This document shows positions 18,101 to 26,510 of a stretch of DNA of 60,172 nt, piece after piece. A model generated the notes under the pieces. That model did no database searches, was not told the DNA's origin, and saw nothing but the letters and a program-made list of their open reading frames with translations. Origin of the DNA: Phycisphaerae bacterium (lineage in GTDB: Bacteria > Chloroflexota > Anaerolineae > 4572-78 > J111); the NCBI GenBank assembly GCA_028285035.1, contig JANQQF010000032.1, forward strand, positions 1 to 60,172, read 5' to 3'. The position numbers and the translations under genes are program-made. How positions within the stretch are numbered: position 1 is the stretch's first letter; the number at the start of each line of letters is the position of its first letter.

Positions 18101-19649
18101 GATTCAGCAGTTGGAGGTTAATCAGTTTGCCGAAACATCGATTCAAACAGTGATTGAGGCAATCCTTCCATCTGTATCCGAAGACGAAAAGGACAAGGGG
18201 CAGTTCTCCCCCCTAAATCCCCCCGCTGGGGGGACTTCATCTTCCACCGCGCCCCCCATACTAGCCACTAACCGCCAGCCACTAAACACCGTCCTCTCCT
18301 TCATCTGTACGACCCTCGTACCACTCATTCGGCAAAATGGGGATGAGGTGGAGAACGTCATTAACGCCTTAAATGGTGGCTACGTGCCCGCTGGCCCAGC
18401 CGGGGCACCGACACGAGGGATGGCGCACATCCTGCCGACGGGCCGCAACTTCTACGCGGTTGACCCGCAGGCTATTCCCAGCCAAGCGGCTTGGCGGGTG
18501 GGTCAGCAGTTGGCCGATGAACTCATCGCCCAATATCAGACCGAAGAAGGAAGCTATCCTGAGAGCATTGGCCTCAGCATATGGGGCACGAGTGCGATGC
18601 GCACGCACGGCGACGACATCGCTCAATGTTTTGCCTTGCTCGGTGTGCGTCCCGTGTGGCAGGCAGAGAGTCGGCGGCTCAAGGGGCTGGAAGTCATTCC
18701 ATTGGAGGAATTGGGCCGACCTCGGATTGATGTCCTGATGCGAATCAGCGGCTTTTTCCGTGATGCCTTCCCTCACCTGATCGAGTTGATGGATCAGGCC
18801 GTCCAACTCGTGGCTCAGCTCGATGAACCGACTGACAAAAACTTTGTTCGTAAAAATTTCCTGCGTGATATGGCCGGACAAATCGCCCAAGGTCGCACCG
18901 ACGATGAGGCCGAACGGCGGGCCAGCTTCCGTGTCTTTGGCAGCAAACCGGGAGCGTATGGCGCAGGCATTCTCCCCCTAATCCACGAGCAAAATTGGCA
19001 GGACGAAGCCGATTTTGCCCAAGCCTATGTCAATTGGGGTGGCTATGCCTACGGCCAAAAGCTCTATGGCGAGGATGCCCGAGATGAGTTCAAAACGACC
19101 TTAGGCGGGGTGCAAATCGCGGTCAAAAATCAGGATAACCGCGAGCACGATATTTTTGACAGCGACGACTACCTACAATATCACGGCGGGATGATCGCCA
19201 CCATTCGAGCCTTGAACGGGCGCAATCCCAAGAGCTACTTTGGCGACAACAGCAACCCCGAGCGGGCCGAGGTCCGCACCCTGCAACAAGAGGCTCATCG
19301 AGTCTTCCGCAGCCGGGTGGTCAACCCCAAGTGGATTGAGGGTATCCAACGCCACGGCTACAAAGGTGCCCTCGAACTGGCCGCCACCGTCGATTACCTG
19401 TTTGGCTATGACGCCACCGCCCAGGTCGTCGAAGATTGGATGTATGAGAAAACTGCCGAGACCTACGCCCTTAACAAAGAGCTGCAAGATTTCATGAAGC
19501 AGAGCAATCCGTGGGCCTTACAAAGCGTCACCGAACGCCTCCTCGAAGCCGCCCAACGCGGGATGTGGGCCGAGCCGGATGCGGAAACGCTAGAACAGTT
19601 GAAGCAGGTTTATTTGGAGATCGATGGTGAGTTGGAGGGGCGGGGGTAA
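15114..19649 (+). CDS. cobN: Ferredoxin-like / cobaltochelatase large subunit fusion
   Basis: 1511 residues, longer than ordinary CobN (about 1250) owing to an N-terminal thioredoxin-like [2Fe-2S] domain (residues ~25-105: CETGCCCG and AGCLGPCAIANV). The rest is the CobN/BchH chelatase fold with the diagnostic HVGKHGTLEWLPGKGVGLS (about 733-751) and IINNPGEGVQAKRRA. CobN inserts cobalt into hydrogenobyrinic diamide with ATPase partners CobS/CobT, not found in this window. GAGGAG precedes the ATG. A cobalamin riboswitch and terminator sit upstream. Residues ~1028-1058 come from a C/G-rich palindrome in frame. Confidence 0.92.
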   Translation: MAKQRRERNYVVRPDGKPINVPRTRGQLFICETGCCCGQTERGFAPVPHDLYYEEWQRRKLRNRVHLNHAGCLGPCAIANVAMLIFDGRPIWFHSVNSENIILAIYDYIDAMLEADRYLPPPASLVSHVFNGFAWDGTEQHQPDEIQPEAVTSTFTEESSILALHESEILLLSHADTDLLTLSQAAAQLPDDFPKIRGVNLSTLPTADLVTEFIRTELNDVQVIVLRSLGGRQGFAHGFDQIVQVSTQQGKDLICVPGTEGLDPELTAHSNVPVPVIHDIYRYLHFGGVENMRQMLHFLADHLLAGGWGYDQPVEQPRHGIYQSTQPEAYKTIEGWLERYDASQPTVGILFYRSHWLSGNTDFIDAIVNQIAAIGGNALPIFTTSLKEMNETGDQPAAFDLLYNNESLLPDVLISTISFAMGGINPDGPTTAGWNVSALEKLNIPVLQAVSSGMKREDWELNQRGLRPLDVAMNVALPEFDGRIITVPISFKGVVEPGCEHTCGSTCACGVENSMPVTKYIPIPDRVEALVRLALRQATLRHKPNAKKRIAFVLTNSPGKADRIGNAVGLDAPASLLNLFKRMIEEGYIIEDLVWNSDQLLHELIERCSYDETILTEAQLAQAAGRVPVGTYQGWFEQLTTHQRERMEQRWEPAPGVAYVHYDQRGREQHLALAGLELGNVFVALQPPRGYGMDPDAIYHTPDLPPTHNYYALYKWLATGQDDGGWGADAIVHVGKHGTLEWLPGKGVGLSEECFPDAFLADLPLIYPFIINNPGEGVQAKRRAHAAIVDHMIPPMTSADVYGELAQLTQLVDEFYQVEQMDPSKLPLVQQQIWDLMKQTNLDRDIAEMMRFVDHGDHTHEWDGSYTDDGTPLTLAEMNATDVAHLLEDIDGYLCELGSLQIRDGLHTLGFIPEGDQLCHLIRALTRIPNGDIPSLRTEIATVLGFELDTLLENRGKRLNDEQIDKTALLRETWPERQYVSQADLIDLIDALSLELIQQLEVNQFAETSIQTVIEAILPSVSEDEKDKGQFSPLNPPAGGTSSSTAPPILATNRQPLNTVLSFICTTLVPLIRQNGDEVENVINALNGGYVPAGPAGAPTRGMAHILPTGRNFYAVDPQAIPSQAAWRVGQQLADELIAQYQTEEGSYPESIGLSIWGTSAMRTHGDDIAQCFALLGVRPVWQAESRRLKGLEVIPLEELGRPRIDVLMRISGFFRDAFPHLIELMDQAVQLVAQLDEPTDKNFVRKNFLRDMAGQIAQGRTDDEAERRASFRVFGSKPGAYGAGILPLIHEQNWQDEADFAQAYVNWGGYAYGQKLYGEDARDEFKTTLGGVQIAVKNQDNREHDIFDSDDYLQYHGGMIATIRALNGRNPKSYFGDNSNPERAEVRTLQQEAHRVFRSRVVNPKWIEGIQRHGYKGALELAATVDYLFGYDATAQVVEDWMYEKTAETYALNKELQDFMKQSNPWALQSVTERLLEAAQRGMWAEPDAETLEQLKQVYLEIDGELEGRG
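18203..18290. repeat. C-rich palindromic repeat inserted in frame in cobN
   Basis: TCCCCCC-GCT-GGGGGGA (18218-18234) preceded by CCCCCCTAAA and followed by ACTAGCCACTAACC-like units, sequences normally scattered between genes. It encodes a Pro/Ser/Thr-rich, surely unstructured loop at residues ~1028-1058 of CobN, between conserved segments. Confidence 0.6.
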
Positions 19650-19695
19650 CTCTATGCAGTAGTCTGGACAATCGAGCGACCTGACTTGTTTTTGA

Positions 19696-20277
19696 TTAAT
19701 AGGGTTTCTGGCAAATTAATTCATAATGCCCCATCGATACATTTTGATGAATAAAAGTTAGATTGTTTTTAGCGATGATGGTTTCAAGCGCAGGTTTGGT
19801 CGGAAAGCCACTCACCTCCTTGACCAGGATTTGCCCGATATGTGCCACCCAGCCTGGAAAAATGAAATCTGTATACAAAAGATACCCACCCGGTTTGAGC
19901 ACCCGAATCATTTCTTCAAAAGCAGTGACCCATTCAGGAATATGGTGCATCACCTTATTCGTCCCCACGATATCAAAATGATTTGAATCAAAGGGCAGTT
20001 GGGTACCATCTACCATAAAAAATTGAGCGTTCATTACATCTTGACTGGCCGCCTGAGCCAAGGCAATCTGTTCAGGATCAACATCAATTCCAGTAACATT
20101 TAGGCCAAATTTGCGGGCGATATGGATTGGGGCGGCCCCATTCCCGCAACCTACATCAAGATAATGCTGGTCTGGTGATGTCGGGACCAAGCTAACAAGC
20201 CGATCAAAGTGTTGGCTCACCTGCTGGCTATGCTCGGTACTATTTACAAATGTTTTTTCAAAATTCCCCATTTTCAT
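19696..20277 (-). CDS. Class I SAM-dependent methyltransferase
   Basis: 193 residues from the ATG at 20277 behind TTAGGAG; the open frame extends upstream through a repeat array. Rossmann motif I is LDVGCGNGAAPI (about 40-51), followed by GIDVDPEQI, a VDGTQLPF acidic loop and DIVGTNKVMHHI. The late segment LKPGGYLLYTDF fits UbiE/Methyltransf_11 proteins. Substrate unknown. It follows cobN in a convergent orientation but nothing ties it to cobalamin. Confidence 0.82.
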   Translation of the reverse strand: MKMGNFEKTFVNSTEHSQQVSQHFDRLVSLVPTSPDQHYLDVGCGNGAAPIHIARKFGLNVTGIDVDPEQIALAQAASQDVMNAQFFMVDGTQLPFDSNHFDIVGTNKVMHHIPEWVTAFEEMIRVLKPGGYLLYTDFIFPGWVAHIGQILVKEVSGFPTKPALETIIAKNNLTFIHQNVSMGHYELICQKPY

Positions 20278-20287
20278 AATAAATCTC

Positions 20288-20391
20288 CTAAGGTTACAAG
20301 GTAACAGAGTAGCAAAGGCGCAAGGTGGCAACAATCTGGCTTACTGTTATTTTGCTACCTTGCTATCCTGCCTCTTTGTTACTTTGCCCCA
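20288..20391. repeat. Third inverted pair of the GCAAGGTAGCA-type repeat
   Basis: GGTTACAAGGTAACAGAGTAGC (20288-20310) and following units face TTTTGCTACCTTGCTATCCTGC (20348-20371) and TTTGTTACTTTGCCCC. Same architecture as at 8887-9162 and 14634-14727, with a 20-bp spacer. Confidence 0.55.
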
Positions 20392-20427
20392 CGTCTGTGA
20401 AGAAATTGTGAAGGGGTTTGGGAGAGG

Positions 20428-20455
20428 TTGTGAAGGGTCAGTTTTGTGATATATT
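20428..20455 (+). promoter_or_regulatory. Promoter of the VOC gene
   Basis: TTGTGA (20428-20433), 16-base spacer, TATATT (20450-20455). About 90 bases upstream of the ATG at 20554. Confidence 0.45.
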
Positions 20456-20553
20456 AGTCATTCAAATTTGCCAAAACAAAACAAATGTTCTACACTAGGT
20501 CAGCAAGAATATCCTTGCAAAAAACATACTTAGTGACCATAGGAGAGGTTATC

Positions 20554-21345
20554 ATGGCAGAAATGACGTCATACAAACCAGGTACATTTTCGTGGACTGA
20601 TTTAGGCACCACTGATGCTGCTGGGGCTAAGAAATTTTACACTGAGCTATTTGGTTGGACTGCGGTGGATATGCCAGCGGGCGATGCGGGCATCTACTCA
20701 ATGCTACACAGTAATGACAAGCTTGTAGCTGCTTTGTATGAGCAGAGCGATGAGCAGAAAGCGCAAGGTATCCCTCCCGCTTGGCTGTCCTACGTGACTG
20801 TCGCCAATGCGGAAGAAAGCGCGGAAAAAGCCAAGGCCTTGGGTGGCACGGTCATGATGGGGCCGTTTGATGTGATGACAGCGGGTAAAATGGCGCTCAT
20901 TCAAGGGCCAACTGGGGCTGTTTTTGCCGTGTGGGAACCAAAAGATCAAATTGGGGCGCACCTCGTCAATGAGCCAGTCTCGCTGGTTTGGAATGAATTG
21001 GCTACTCGTGATGTCGAGGCAGCCAAAGCTTTTTACACTGGACTTTTTGGTTGGACCACGGAAGAGATGCCCATGCCCGATTTCACCTATACGACCTGGG
21101 TTAATGATGGCAATATGAATGGTGGCATGATCCCGATGACTGGACCGCAATGGGAAGGCATTCCAGCCCATTGGGGCGTTTTCTTTGCCGTAGCAGATAC
21201 GGATGCCATCGCCGAAAAAGCCAAATCCTTAGGCGGAGCTGTTCACGTCCCACCTACTGATATTCCAAACATCGGTCGCTTTGCCGTGATTGGTGATCCG
21301 CAAGGGGCAACATTCACTGCGATGAAGCTTATCAACCCAAGCTAA
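20554..21345 (+). CDS. Tandem VOC (glyoxalase-like) protein
   Basis: 263 residues from the ATG at 20554 after AGGAGAGG. Two vicinal-oxygen-chelate modules: GTFSWTDLGTTDAAGAKKFY (about 9-28) and, from about 140, VWNELATRDVEAAKAFYTGLFGW. Each ends in a GDPQGA/GPTGA segment. The arrangement matches the small CFP30-like hydroxylase/glyoxalase-like family often found in actinobacteria and Chloroflexi; the substrate is unknown and the metal-binding His/Glu set is not obvious, so a catalytic role is not certain. Confidence 0.85.
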   Translation: MAEMTSYKPGTFSWTDLGTTDAAGAKKFYTELFGWTAVDMPAGDAGIYSMLHSNDKLVAALYEQSDEQKAQGIPPAWLSYVTVANAEESAEKAKALGGTVMMGPFDVMTAGKMALIQGPTGAVFAVWEPKDQIGAHLVNEPVSLVWNELATRDVEAAKAFYTGLFGWTTEEMPMPDFTYTTWVNDGNMNGGMIPMTGPQWEGIPAHWGVFFAVADTDAIAEKAKSLGGAVHVPPTDIPNIGRFAVIGDPQGATFTAMKLINPS

Positions 21346-21363
21346 CAATTCAAAAACCAAAAC

Positions 21364-21400
21364 AAAAACGCCTTTGGTTTCGTGACCAAAGGCGTTTTTT
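21364..21400. terminator. Bidirectional terminator between VOC gene and etfA
   Basis: AAAAACGCCTTTGGT, six-base loop, ACCAAAGGCGTTTTT: a perfect 15-bp stem with T-runs on both strands, between convergent genes. Confidence 0.9.
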
Positions 21401-21402
21401 AG

Positions 21403-21445
21403 TCATTATGGATGCCCGCCTAAAACACGCGGGAATGACAGGCAT
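21403..21445. repeat. Dispersed-type palindromic repeat
   Basis: A stem CCCGC...GCGGG within ATGGATGCCCGCC...GGGAATGACAGG, the pattern of a very common intergenic repeat in environmental bacteria. One copy seen here. Confidence 0.4.
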
Positions 21446-21450
21446 TAGGC

Positions 21451-22434
21451 TTAGCCCAAGCGACTCTTAAACTCTTCAGACAACGCAGGAACATACTTAA
21501 ACAAGTCGCCGACGATGCCGTAGTGGGCATAGCGGAAGATCGGGGCATCGGGATCTTTGTTGATGGCCACGATGATCTTTGAAGTCTTCATTCCAGCCAA
21601 GTGCTGGATTGCGCCAGAGATACCACAAGCGACGTAGAGGTCAGGCTGAACAGTTTTACCTGTTTGACCAACTTGGTGTGCGTAGGGGATCCAGCCGGCA
21701 TCAACCGTGGCTCGGCTAGCACCCATTGCGCCACCGAGAGCATCGGCTAATTCTTTAACCGGAGCGAACCCTTCAGGGCCACCCACCCCACGACCACCCG
21801 AGACAATGATTTTAGCATCCGTCAAGCTGACTTGGCTAGACGCTTCTTCAAAGCCCTCAACTTTTGTAGCCAAAGCATCTTCAGCCAAAGCGGCCCCGAT
21901 TGTGGTTACCTCACCAGAACGAGACGCATCGGCTTCGGCGGCTGGGAAAATACGGCGGCGAATGGTGATGATCGGCGAAGCAGCATCGCCAAAGTTAACT
22001 TTGGCAATCACGTTCCCAATTAAAGCGGGGCGAATAGCAACAACGGCACCACCCTCAACTTGCACATCCGTGCAGTCAGAGGCCAAGCCTGCGCCCGTGG
22101 TAGCAGCCGTGTAGGCAGATAGTTCCAAGCCCGCGTTGCTTGCGCCCATGATGATGGCCGCAGGTGAATGCTCTTGAGATAGCTGGCTCAAAGTAGCTGC
22201 GTAGGCTTCTACACGGAAGGTTTTCAAGGTAGCGTCACTGGCTACGATGGCGCTATCAGCACCACGCTGAATGGCCTCTTGCGCTAAATCGTCGACACCT
22301 TCACCAATAACCACAGCGACAACTTGGCCGCCCAAGTTATCAGCCGTTGTTCGAGCCACACCCAATGCCTCCCAGGCAATTGAGTCGACAGCACCTTCAT
22401 ATTGATCGATCCAGACTAATACATTGTTTGACAT
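21451..22434 (-). CDS. etfA: Electron transfer flavoprotein alpha subunit
   Basis: 327 residues. The C-terminal FAD domain carries the family signature from IVSGGRGVG to [26 protein letters not shown] and [10 protein letters not shown]. The N-terminal domain is the ETF-fold with Gln/Gly-rich loops. It forms the heterodimer with EtfB (10 bases upstream, same strand) that carries electrons from acyl-CoA or amine dehydrogenases to the quinone pool. A trimethylamine-dehydrogenase-like enzyme is encoded at 49.4-51.5 kb and may be one donor (inference). Confidence 0.96.
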   Translation of the reverse strand: MSNNVLVWIDQYEGAVDSIAWEALGVARTTADNLGGQVVAVVIGEGVDDLAQEAIQRGADSAIVASDATLKTFRVEAYAATLSQLSQEHSPAAIIMGASNAGLELSAYTAATTGAGLASDCTDVQVEGGAVVAIRPALIGNVIAKVNFGDAASPIITIRRRIFPAAEADASRSGEVTTIGAALAEDALATKVEGFEEASSQVSLTDAKIIVSGGRGVGGPEGFAPVKELADALGGAMGASRATVDAGWIPYAHQVGQTGKTVQPDLYVACGISGAIQHLAGMKTSKIIVAINKDPDAPIFRYAHYGIVGDLFKYVPALSEEFKSRLG

Positions 22435-22444
22435 TATCCGCTCC

Positions 22445-23239
22445 TTAAATCACCTTCTCAGCCAGCAATCGCTCTGCCAAAGCTTTGGCAGCCTCGGCAG
22501 GTTCGCCTTCGATAATTTCCGCATTCGCTTCACGAACCGCAGGCAAGGTTACCTCTGGCCAGCGGGCTTGTGAGCCAGCTTCGCCAACTTGGCCTGCCTC
22601 TAAGCCTAAATCGGCCAACCCCCACGTTGGGATTTTGGCCTTGGCCGCTTTTCGAATACCGATAAAGCTGGGGTAGCGGGGTTCATTGATTTCTTTCACC
22701 ACGCTGATGACAGCTGGCAATTTACTACTGACGGTCTCTCGACCTTTTTCCAGCAAGCGAACAGCGCTAATGGCTTGGCTACCCGCATCCACAGACTTCA
22801 ACTCAGCCACGTAGGAGATCATCGGCACTTTGAGTAGCGCCGCAACTTGAACGGCTGTAGCGGCCATGTTACCATCGACGGCAGAACGACCAGCGATGAT
22901 GATGTCATATTCACCGATTTTGTTGATGGCCGCTACCAAAGCACGGGCTGTCGCCAGTGAGTCGCTATTTTCCAACGCTGGATCAGAGACCAAGATTGCC
23001 TCATCTGCACCCATTGCCAAACCTGTTTTCAACGCCTCAGCCGCTTCGGGCTTCCCTAAAGTAAGCACAGTAACTTTACCGCCGTGCTCTTCCTTGAGCT
23101 GAATTCCGGTTTCGAGGGTATACTCATCCCACGGATTGACAATCCGGGCACCCCCATCGGCCATCAATTTCAGCCCATCCACACTACCTGATAATTGAGC
23201 AGTATCAGGTACCTGCTTAATAATAGTAATGATATTCAT
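22445..23239 (-). CDS. etfB: Electron transfer flavoprotein beta subunit
   Basis: 264 residues, typical size. N-terminus NIITIIKQVPDTAQ, then NPWDEYTLE, VLTLGKPEAAEALKTGLAMGADEAIL and the family signature VDGNMAATAVQVAALL with AGRSAVDG. Binds AMP in most homologues. It is first in the etfB-etfA operon, with GGAAAAG before the ATG. No dedicated dehydrogenase is in the operon. Confidence 0.96.
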   Translation of the reverse strand: MNIITIIKQVPDTAQLSGSVDGLKLMADGGARIVNPWDEYTLETGIQLKEEHGGKVTVLTLGKPEAAEALKTGLAMGADEAILVSDPALENSDSLATARALVAAINKIGEYDIIIAGRSAVDGNMAATAVQVAALLKVPMISYVAELKSVDAGSQAISAVRLLEKGRETVSSKLPAVISVVKEINEPRYPSFIGIRKAAKAKIPTWGLADLGLEAGQVGEAGSQARWPEVTLPAVREANAEIIEGEPAEAAKALAERLLAEKVI

Positions 23240-23426
23240 AAACCGCTTTTCCTTACTAAATTATGGGTTAGAAATTTATGTCATCAAGTCGTTTACAACC
23301 TCATTGTTGTCGGCGCTTTACAAGGGTATGAACGGTGCTTGACGGCAAACAAGATTAACATTATATTCTTTTTTATTGTGTTGACAATTTGGGTTAGATT
23401 GGGCAAATTGTTGTAGAAAATTAGCG

Positions 23427-24941
23427 TTGATTTTCTGGAAGGTTGAAAGATTGGAAAATTGGAAAATTGGAAAATTAAAACTACATAGGTTAATCGTCCA
23501 GGCAATCTGGCTCGTTAGTTTTTTTATATTTGGCTGCAGTTCATCGGTATCAACGCTACCCTCACCAGCCGCTAGCCCAACCCCATCTTTGCTAGATATT
23601 TGGGCTGATGCGGAAGCACATTTGGCCGAGCAACAATATAGTGAAGCCAGCGCCACTCTGGAAACTGGGCTAACCATTTATCCTGAGCACCCTGACATTC
23701 TTATTCCCTTGGGGCAAATTTATCTCATCCAACAGCAGTGGTATTTGGCAGAGGATGTCTTCAATCGGGCTTTAGCCCAGAATATTGAGGATGTCCGGGC
23801 GATTGCGGGGTTGGCTGAACTAGCGGCTGGACGGGGCGACCATCTCAAAGCCCTGCCACAATGGCAACGGGCGGTCAATTTAGACCCGACGGTGGCGAAT
23901 GGCTTTACAGGTTTAGGGTTAACCCACCTGACCCTACTCAATTTTGAGGCGGCGCAACAAGCCTTTGAGCAGCAACAAGCACGCGCCCCCACGTTCGAGG
24001 CAGGCTGGCATCTTAGTGCACTTTTGGCCCCAGCCGATTTGGCAGCAGCCCAGACTGAATTAGAGAGCCTACCAGCCATCGATCCTGATATTTCAGAAGC
24101 AGAGCAAGCCCTCTTACAGGCGCGACAAGCGTACCTCACCGAAACATTAGCCGCCTTTGATGCGACCGCCTCTTCGGCAGAAGTAGCAAAAACGGTGGGG
24201 TTGGCCTTGGCCCAAATTGAGCAGTGGCCATTGGCTATCAACGCCCTGCAAATTGCCAATGAGGCTACCCCCAATGATGCCGAAGTCCTCACCTTTCTCG
24301 CTCACACGCTGGCTCAGGCCGACCAACCGGCGTTTGATCTATTTGAAGCAGCCAAACAAGCTGATCCAACCTCGCCCCTTCCGCTCTATTTTCAGGCGAC
24401 ATACCTGAGCCAACAGGGTGCATATCAAGCAGCAGAGGATATTCTTGAGGAGGCGAGTGATTTAGATCCAGAGAACGCAGCCGTTTATATGCTATGGGGC
24501 AACATCCGCGAGGCGCAAGGTGATCTGCCCACAGCGGAAGCTTTTTACGCCGCAGCCGTTGAGGTTTCTGATCAGGATTTAGAGTTCGCCTTGTTGATGC
24601 TAACGTTTTACACCAATTATAGCTATCGGCTCAATGAGGTTGGCATCCCCTTTGCTGAATATTTATTAGAACAGTATCCAGACAACGCCAAAATCCACGA
24701 TGCATTAGGCTGGATGCAGTTTCTCGCGGGCAGCCCTGATAACGGTGAGGAGATGCTACGCGAAGCCATCAAGCTAGAGCCTAATCTCATCAGTGCCCAT
24801 TACCATCTAGGGCGCTTGTTTGAAAGCCGTGACCAATCGGCCCTTGCTGAAATCGAATACCGCACGGTCATCGACTTAGACCACACTAACCAGTATCGCC
24901 CGCTGGCCATGGAAGCCTTGCAGCGGATTCGGACGCAGTAA
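23427..24941 (+). CDS. TPR lipoprotein
   Basis: About 500 residues. N-terminal hydrophobic segment and lipobox (FIFGCSSS), then about ten TPR units (for example HPDILIPLGQIYLIQQQWYLAEDVFNRAL split over positions ~70-100). A Ser/Pro/Thr linker separates lipid anchor and TPRs. No enzymatic domain. TPR lipoproteins organise complexes on the outer side of the membrane. The start is unclear: the TTGs at 23427 and 23451 both occur in a GGAAAATT tandem repeat (23448-23478); the second has GGAAGG eight bases upstream. Confidence 0.75.
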   Translation: MIFWKVERLENWKIGKLKLHRLIVQAIWLVSFFIFGCSSSVSTLPSPAASPTPSLLDIWADAEAHLAEQQYSEASATLETGLTIYPEHPDILIPLGQIYLIQQQWYLAEDVFNRALAQNIEDVRAIAGLAELAAGRGDHLKALPQWQRAVNLDPTVANGFTGLGLTHLTLLNFEAAQQAFEQQQARAPTFEAGWHLSALLAPADLAAAQTELESLPAIDPDISEAEQALLQARQAYLTETLAAFDATASSAEVAKTVGLALAQIEQWPLAINALQIANEATPNDAEVLTFLAHTLAQADQPAFDLFEAAKQADPTSPLPLYFQATYLSQQGAYQAAEDILEEASDLDPENAAVYMLWGNIREAQGDLPTAEAFYAAAVEVSDQDLEFALLMLTFYTNYSYRLNEVGIPFAEYLLEQYPDNAKIHDALGWMQFLAGSPDNGEEMLREAIKLEPNLISAHYHLGRLFESRDQSALAEIEYRTVIDLDHTNQYRPLAMEALQRIRTQ

Positions 24942-24948
24942 GGTGAGG

Positions 24949-25452
24949 CTAGTCCTCATGTTCGGGCAAAGGGGGTGGACGGAGAGGCACGGGAGAAGAT
25001 TGGATAATCGAAGTTGTGGTCGAACCATACAGCAAAAAATCATCAAGCAAACGATCAAGTTGATCAATCGCTGGGATGTAGACTTTTAGAAAGAAGCAAT
25101 CCTCACCTGTCACTCGGTGACACTCAACCACTTCGGGAATTTGCTGGGCGAGTTGGGCCACCTTTTGCAATTGACCAGCATTGGGCCGAACACGAACATA
25201 AGCCGCGATGGGTAGCCCCAAGGCTACTGGGTCCAAATCAACTGTGTATTTCTTGATAACGCCAGCCTCCTCCAAGCGACGGACCCGCTCGGCCACTGCG
25301 GGTGATGACATCCCGATACGCCTGCCCAATTCAGACATCGTGAGGCGTGGATCCTCCTGAAGTTCCTTCAATAACTGGATATTTACCGAGTCAAGCACCT
25401 CCTCATTGACTTTATAAGTGAAAGCACGATTATTCTTTAAATCTTGAGGCAC
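24949..25452 (-). CDS. Lrp/AsnC family regulator
   Basis: 167 residues from a GTG at 25452 behind AAGGAGATT. AsnC-type helix-turn-helix (LTMSELGRRIGMSSPAVAERVRRLEEAGVI split around residue 38-66), then the RAM effector domain (AAYVRVRPNAG, VTGEDCFFLKVYI). Family members sense amino acids. It is divergent from, and 90 bp from, an EamA-type exporter, the standard arrangement of a regulator with its amino-acid efflux target. The Pro-rich C-terminal ~15 residues are an addition. Confidence 0.88.
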   Translation of the reverse strand: MPQDLKNNRAFTYKVNEEVLDSVNIQLLKELQEDPRLTMSELGRRIGMSSPAVAERVRRLEEAGVIKKYTVDLDPVALGLPIAAYVRVRPNAGQLQKVAQLAQQIPEVVECHRVTGEDCFFLKVYIPAIDQLDRLLDDFLLYGSTTTSIIQSSPVPLRPPPLPEHED

Positions 25453-25544
25453 AGTAATCTCCTTGATTTAATAATGCCATTTACTTCCAAGTTTCTCTAT
25501 ACTATCATAAACTCAAACAGAAATCCACTATTGAGGAGAACGTG

Positions 25545-26402
25545 ATGCTTTCACAACAGAGACTTATTCCAACAATCAACATTCCCCCGCACACCTATTT
25601 TTTGGTGAGCGCTCTATTTCATTATCTAGGGCCAGCCTTTGCCGTTTTGCTATTTGCCCAGGTCAATGTACTCGGTGTGGCTTGGTTACGTATTGCCAGT
25701 GCGGGCGTGATCTTTGCGTTGTGGCGACGACCCTGGCGAGTTTGGGGTGGCTTATCGCAAGAGCAACGATATACCTTAATTGCGCTGGGGGTAGTCTTGG
25801 GCTTGATGAATGCCGTGTTCTATTTAGCCATCGCTCGGCTGCCATTGGGTACGGTGGGTGCCATTGAATTTATTGGTCCGATTACGTTGGCAGCTTGGGG
25901 GGTGAGAACAAAACGAAACATTACAGCACTTGTATTGGCCGCGCTAGGCGGTTGGTTCTTAACCGATGTCCAATTTGGTGGAGAGCCGCTTGGTATCGTG
26001 TTTGCCTTCGCGAATTGCGCCCTGTTTATGCTTTACGTTATGCTGGGACATCGCATCGCCCAAGATGGGGCCACGGCTGGTATCGACAAGCTTGGGATGG
26101 CAATGATAGTCGCGCTAATTACGGTTAGCCCCTTAGGATTTATCGATGCGGTGGCAACCATAACTCAGCCCTCACTATTGTTAGCAGGCATCGGTGTTGG
26201 CATTTGTTCTTCAGTCATTCCGTATGTCTGTGACCAATTGGCAATGGCTCGGTTATCACGCGCTACATTTGCGCTACTGATTTCACTACTACCGATGTTC
26301 GCCACATTGATTGGTGTTGTGGTATTGCAACAAATCCCAACACCTATGGAAATTGTTGGGATCGGCCTCATTGCAGGGGGCATTGCTCTCCATCGCGAAT
26401 AA
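25545..26402 (+). CDS. EamA/DMT family exporter (RhtA-like)
   Basis: 285 residues with about ten hydrophobic segments in two EamA halves. Start ATG at 25545 six bases after GAGGAG (a GTG at 25542 is too close). Features of the threonine/homoserine exporter RhtA type: WLRIASAGVIFALWRRP, FYLAIARLPLGTVGAIEFIGPI, ALLISLLPMFATLIGV. It is probably an amino-acid exporter controlled by the divergent Lrp protein. Confidence 0.85.
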   Translation: MLSQQRLIPTINIPPHTYFLVSALFHYLGPAFAVLLFAQVNVLGVAWLRIASAGVIFALWRRPWRVWGGLSQEQRYTLIALGVVLGLMNAVFYLAIARLPLGTVGAIEFIGPITLAAWGVRTKRNITALVLAALGGWFLTDVQFGGEPLGIVFAFANCALFMLYVMLGHRIAQDGATAGIDKLGMAMIVALITVSPLGFIDAVATITQPSLLLAGIGVGICSSVIPYVCDQLAMARLSRATFALLISLLPMFATLIGVVVLQQIPTPMEIVGIGLIAGGIALHRE

Positions 26403-26510
26403 ATTCATTTCAATTGACTAGGCATCACCTTGGTTACAAATCTGTAATCGATTTGAAACTAGATTGCAATTCAGCGCATTTACCCTGAAAAAAAGCCAAG
26501 GAGACAGTTT

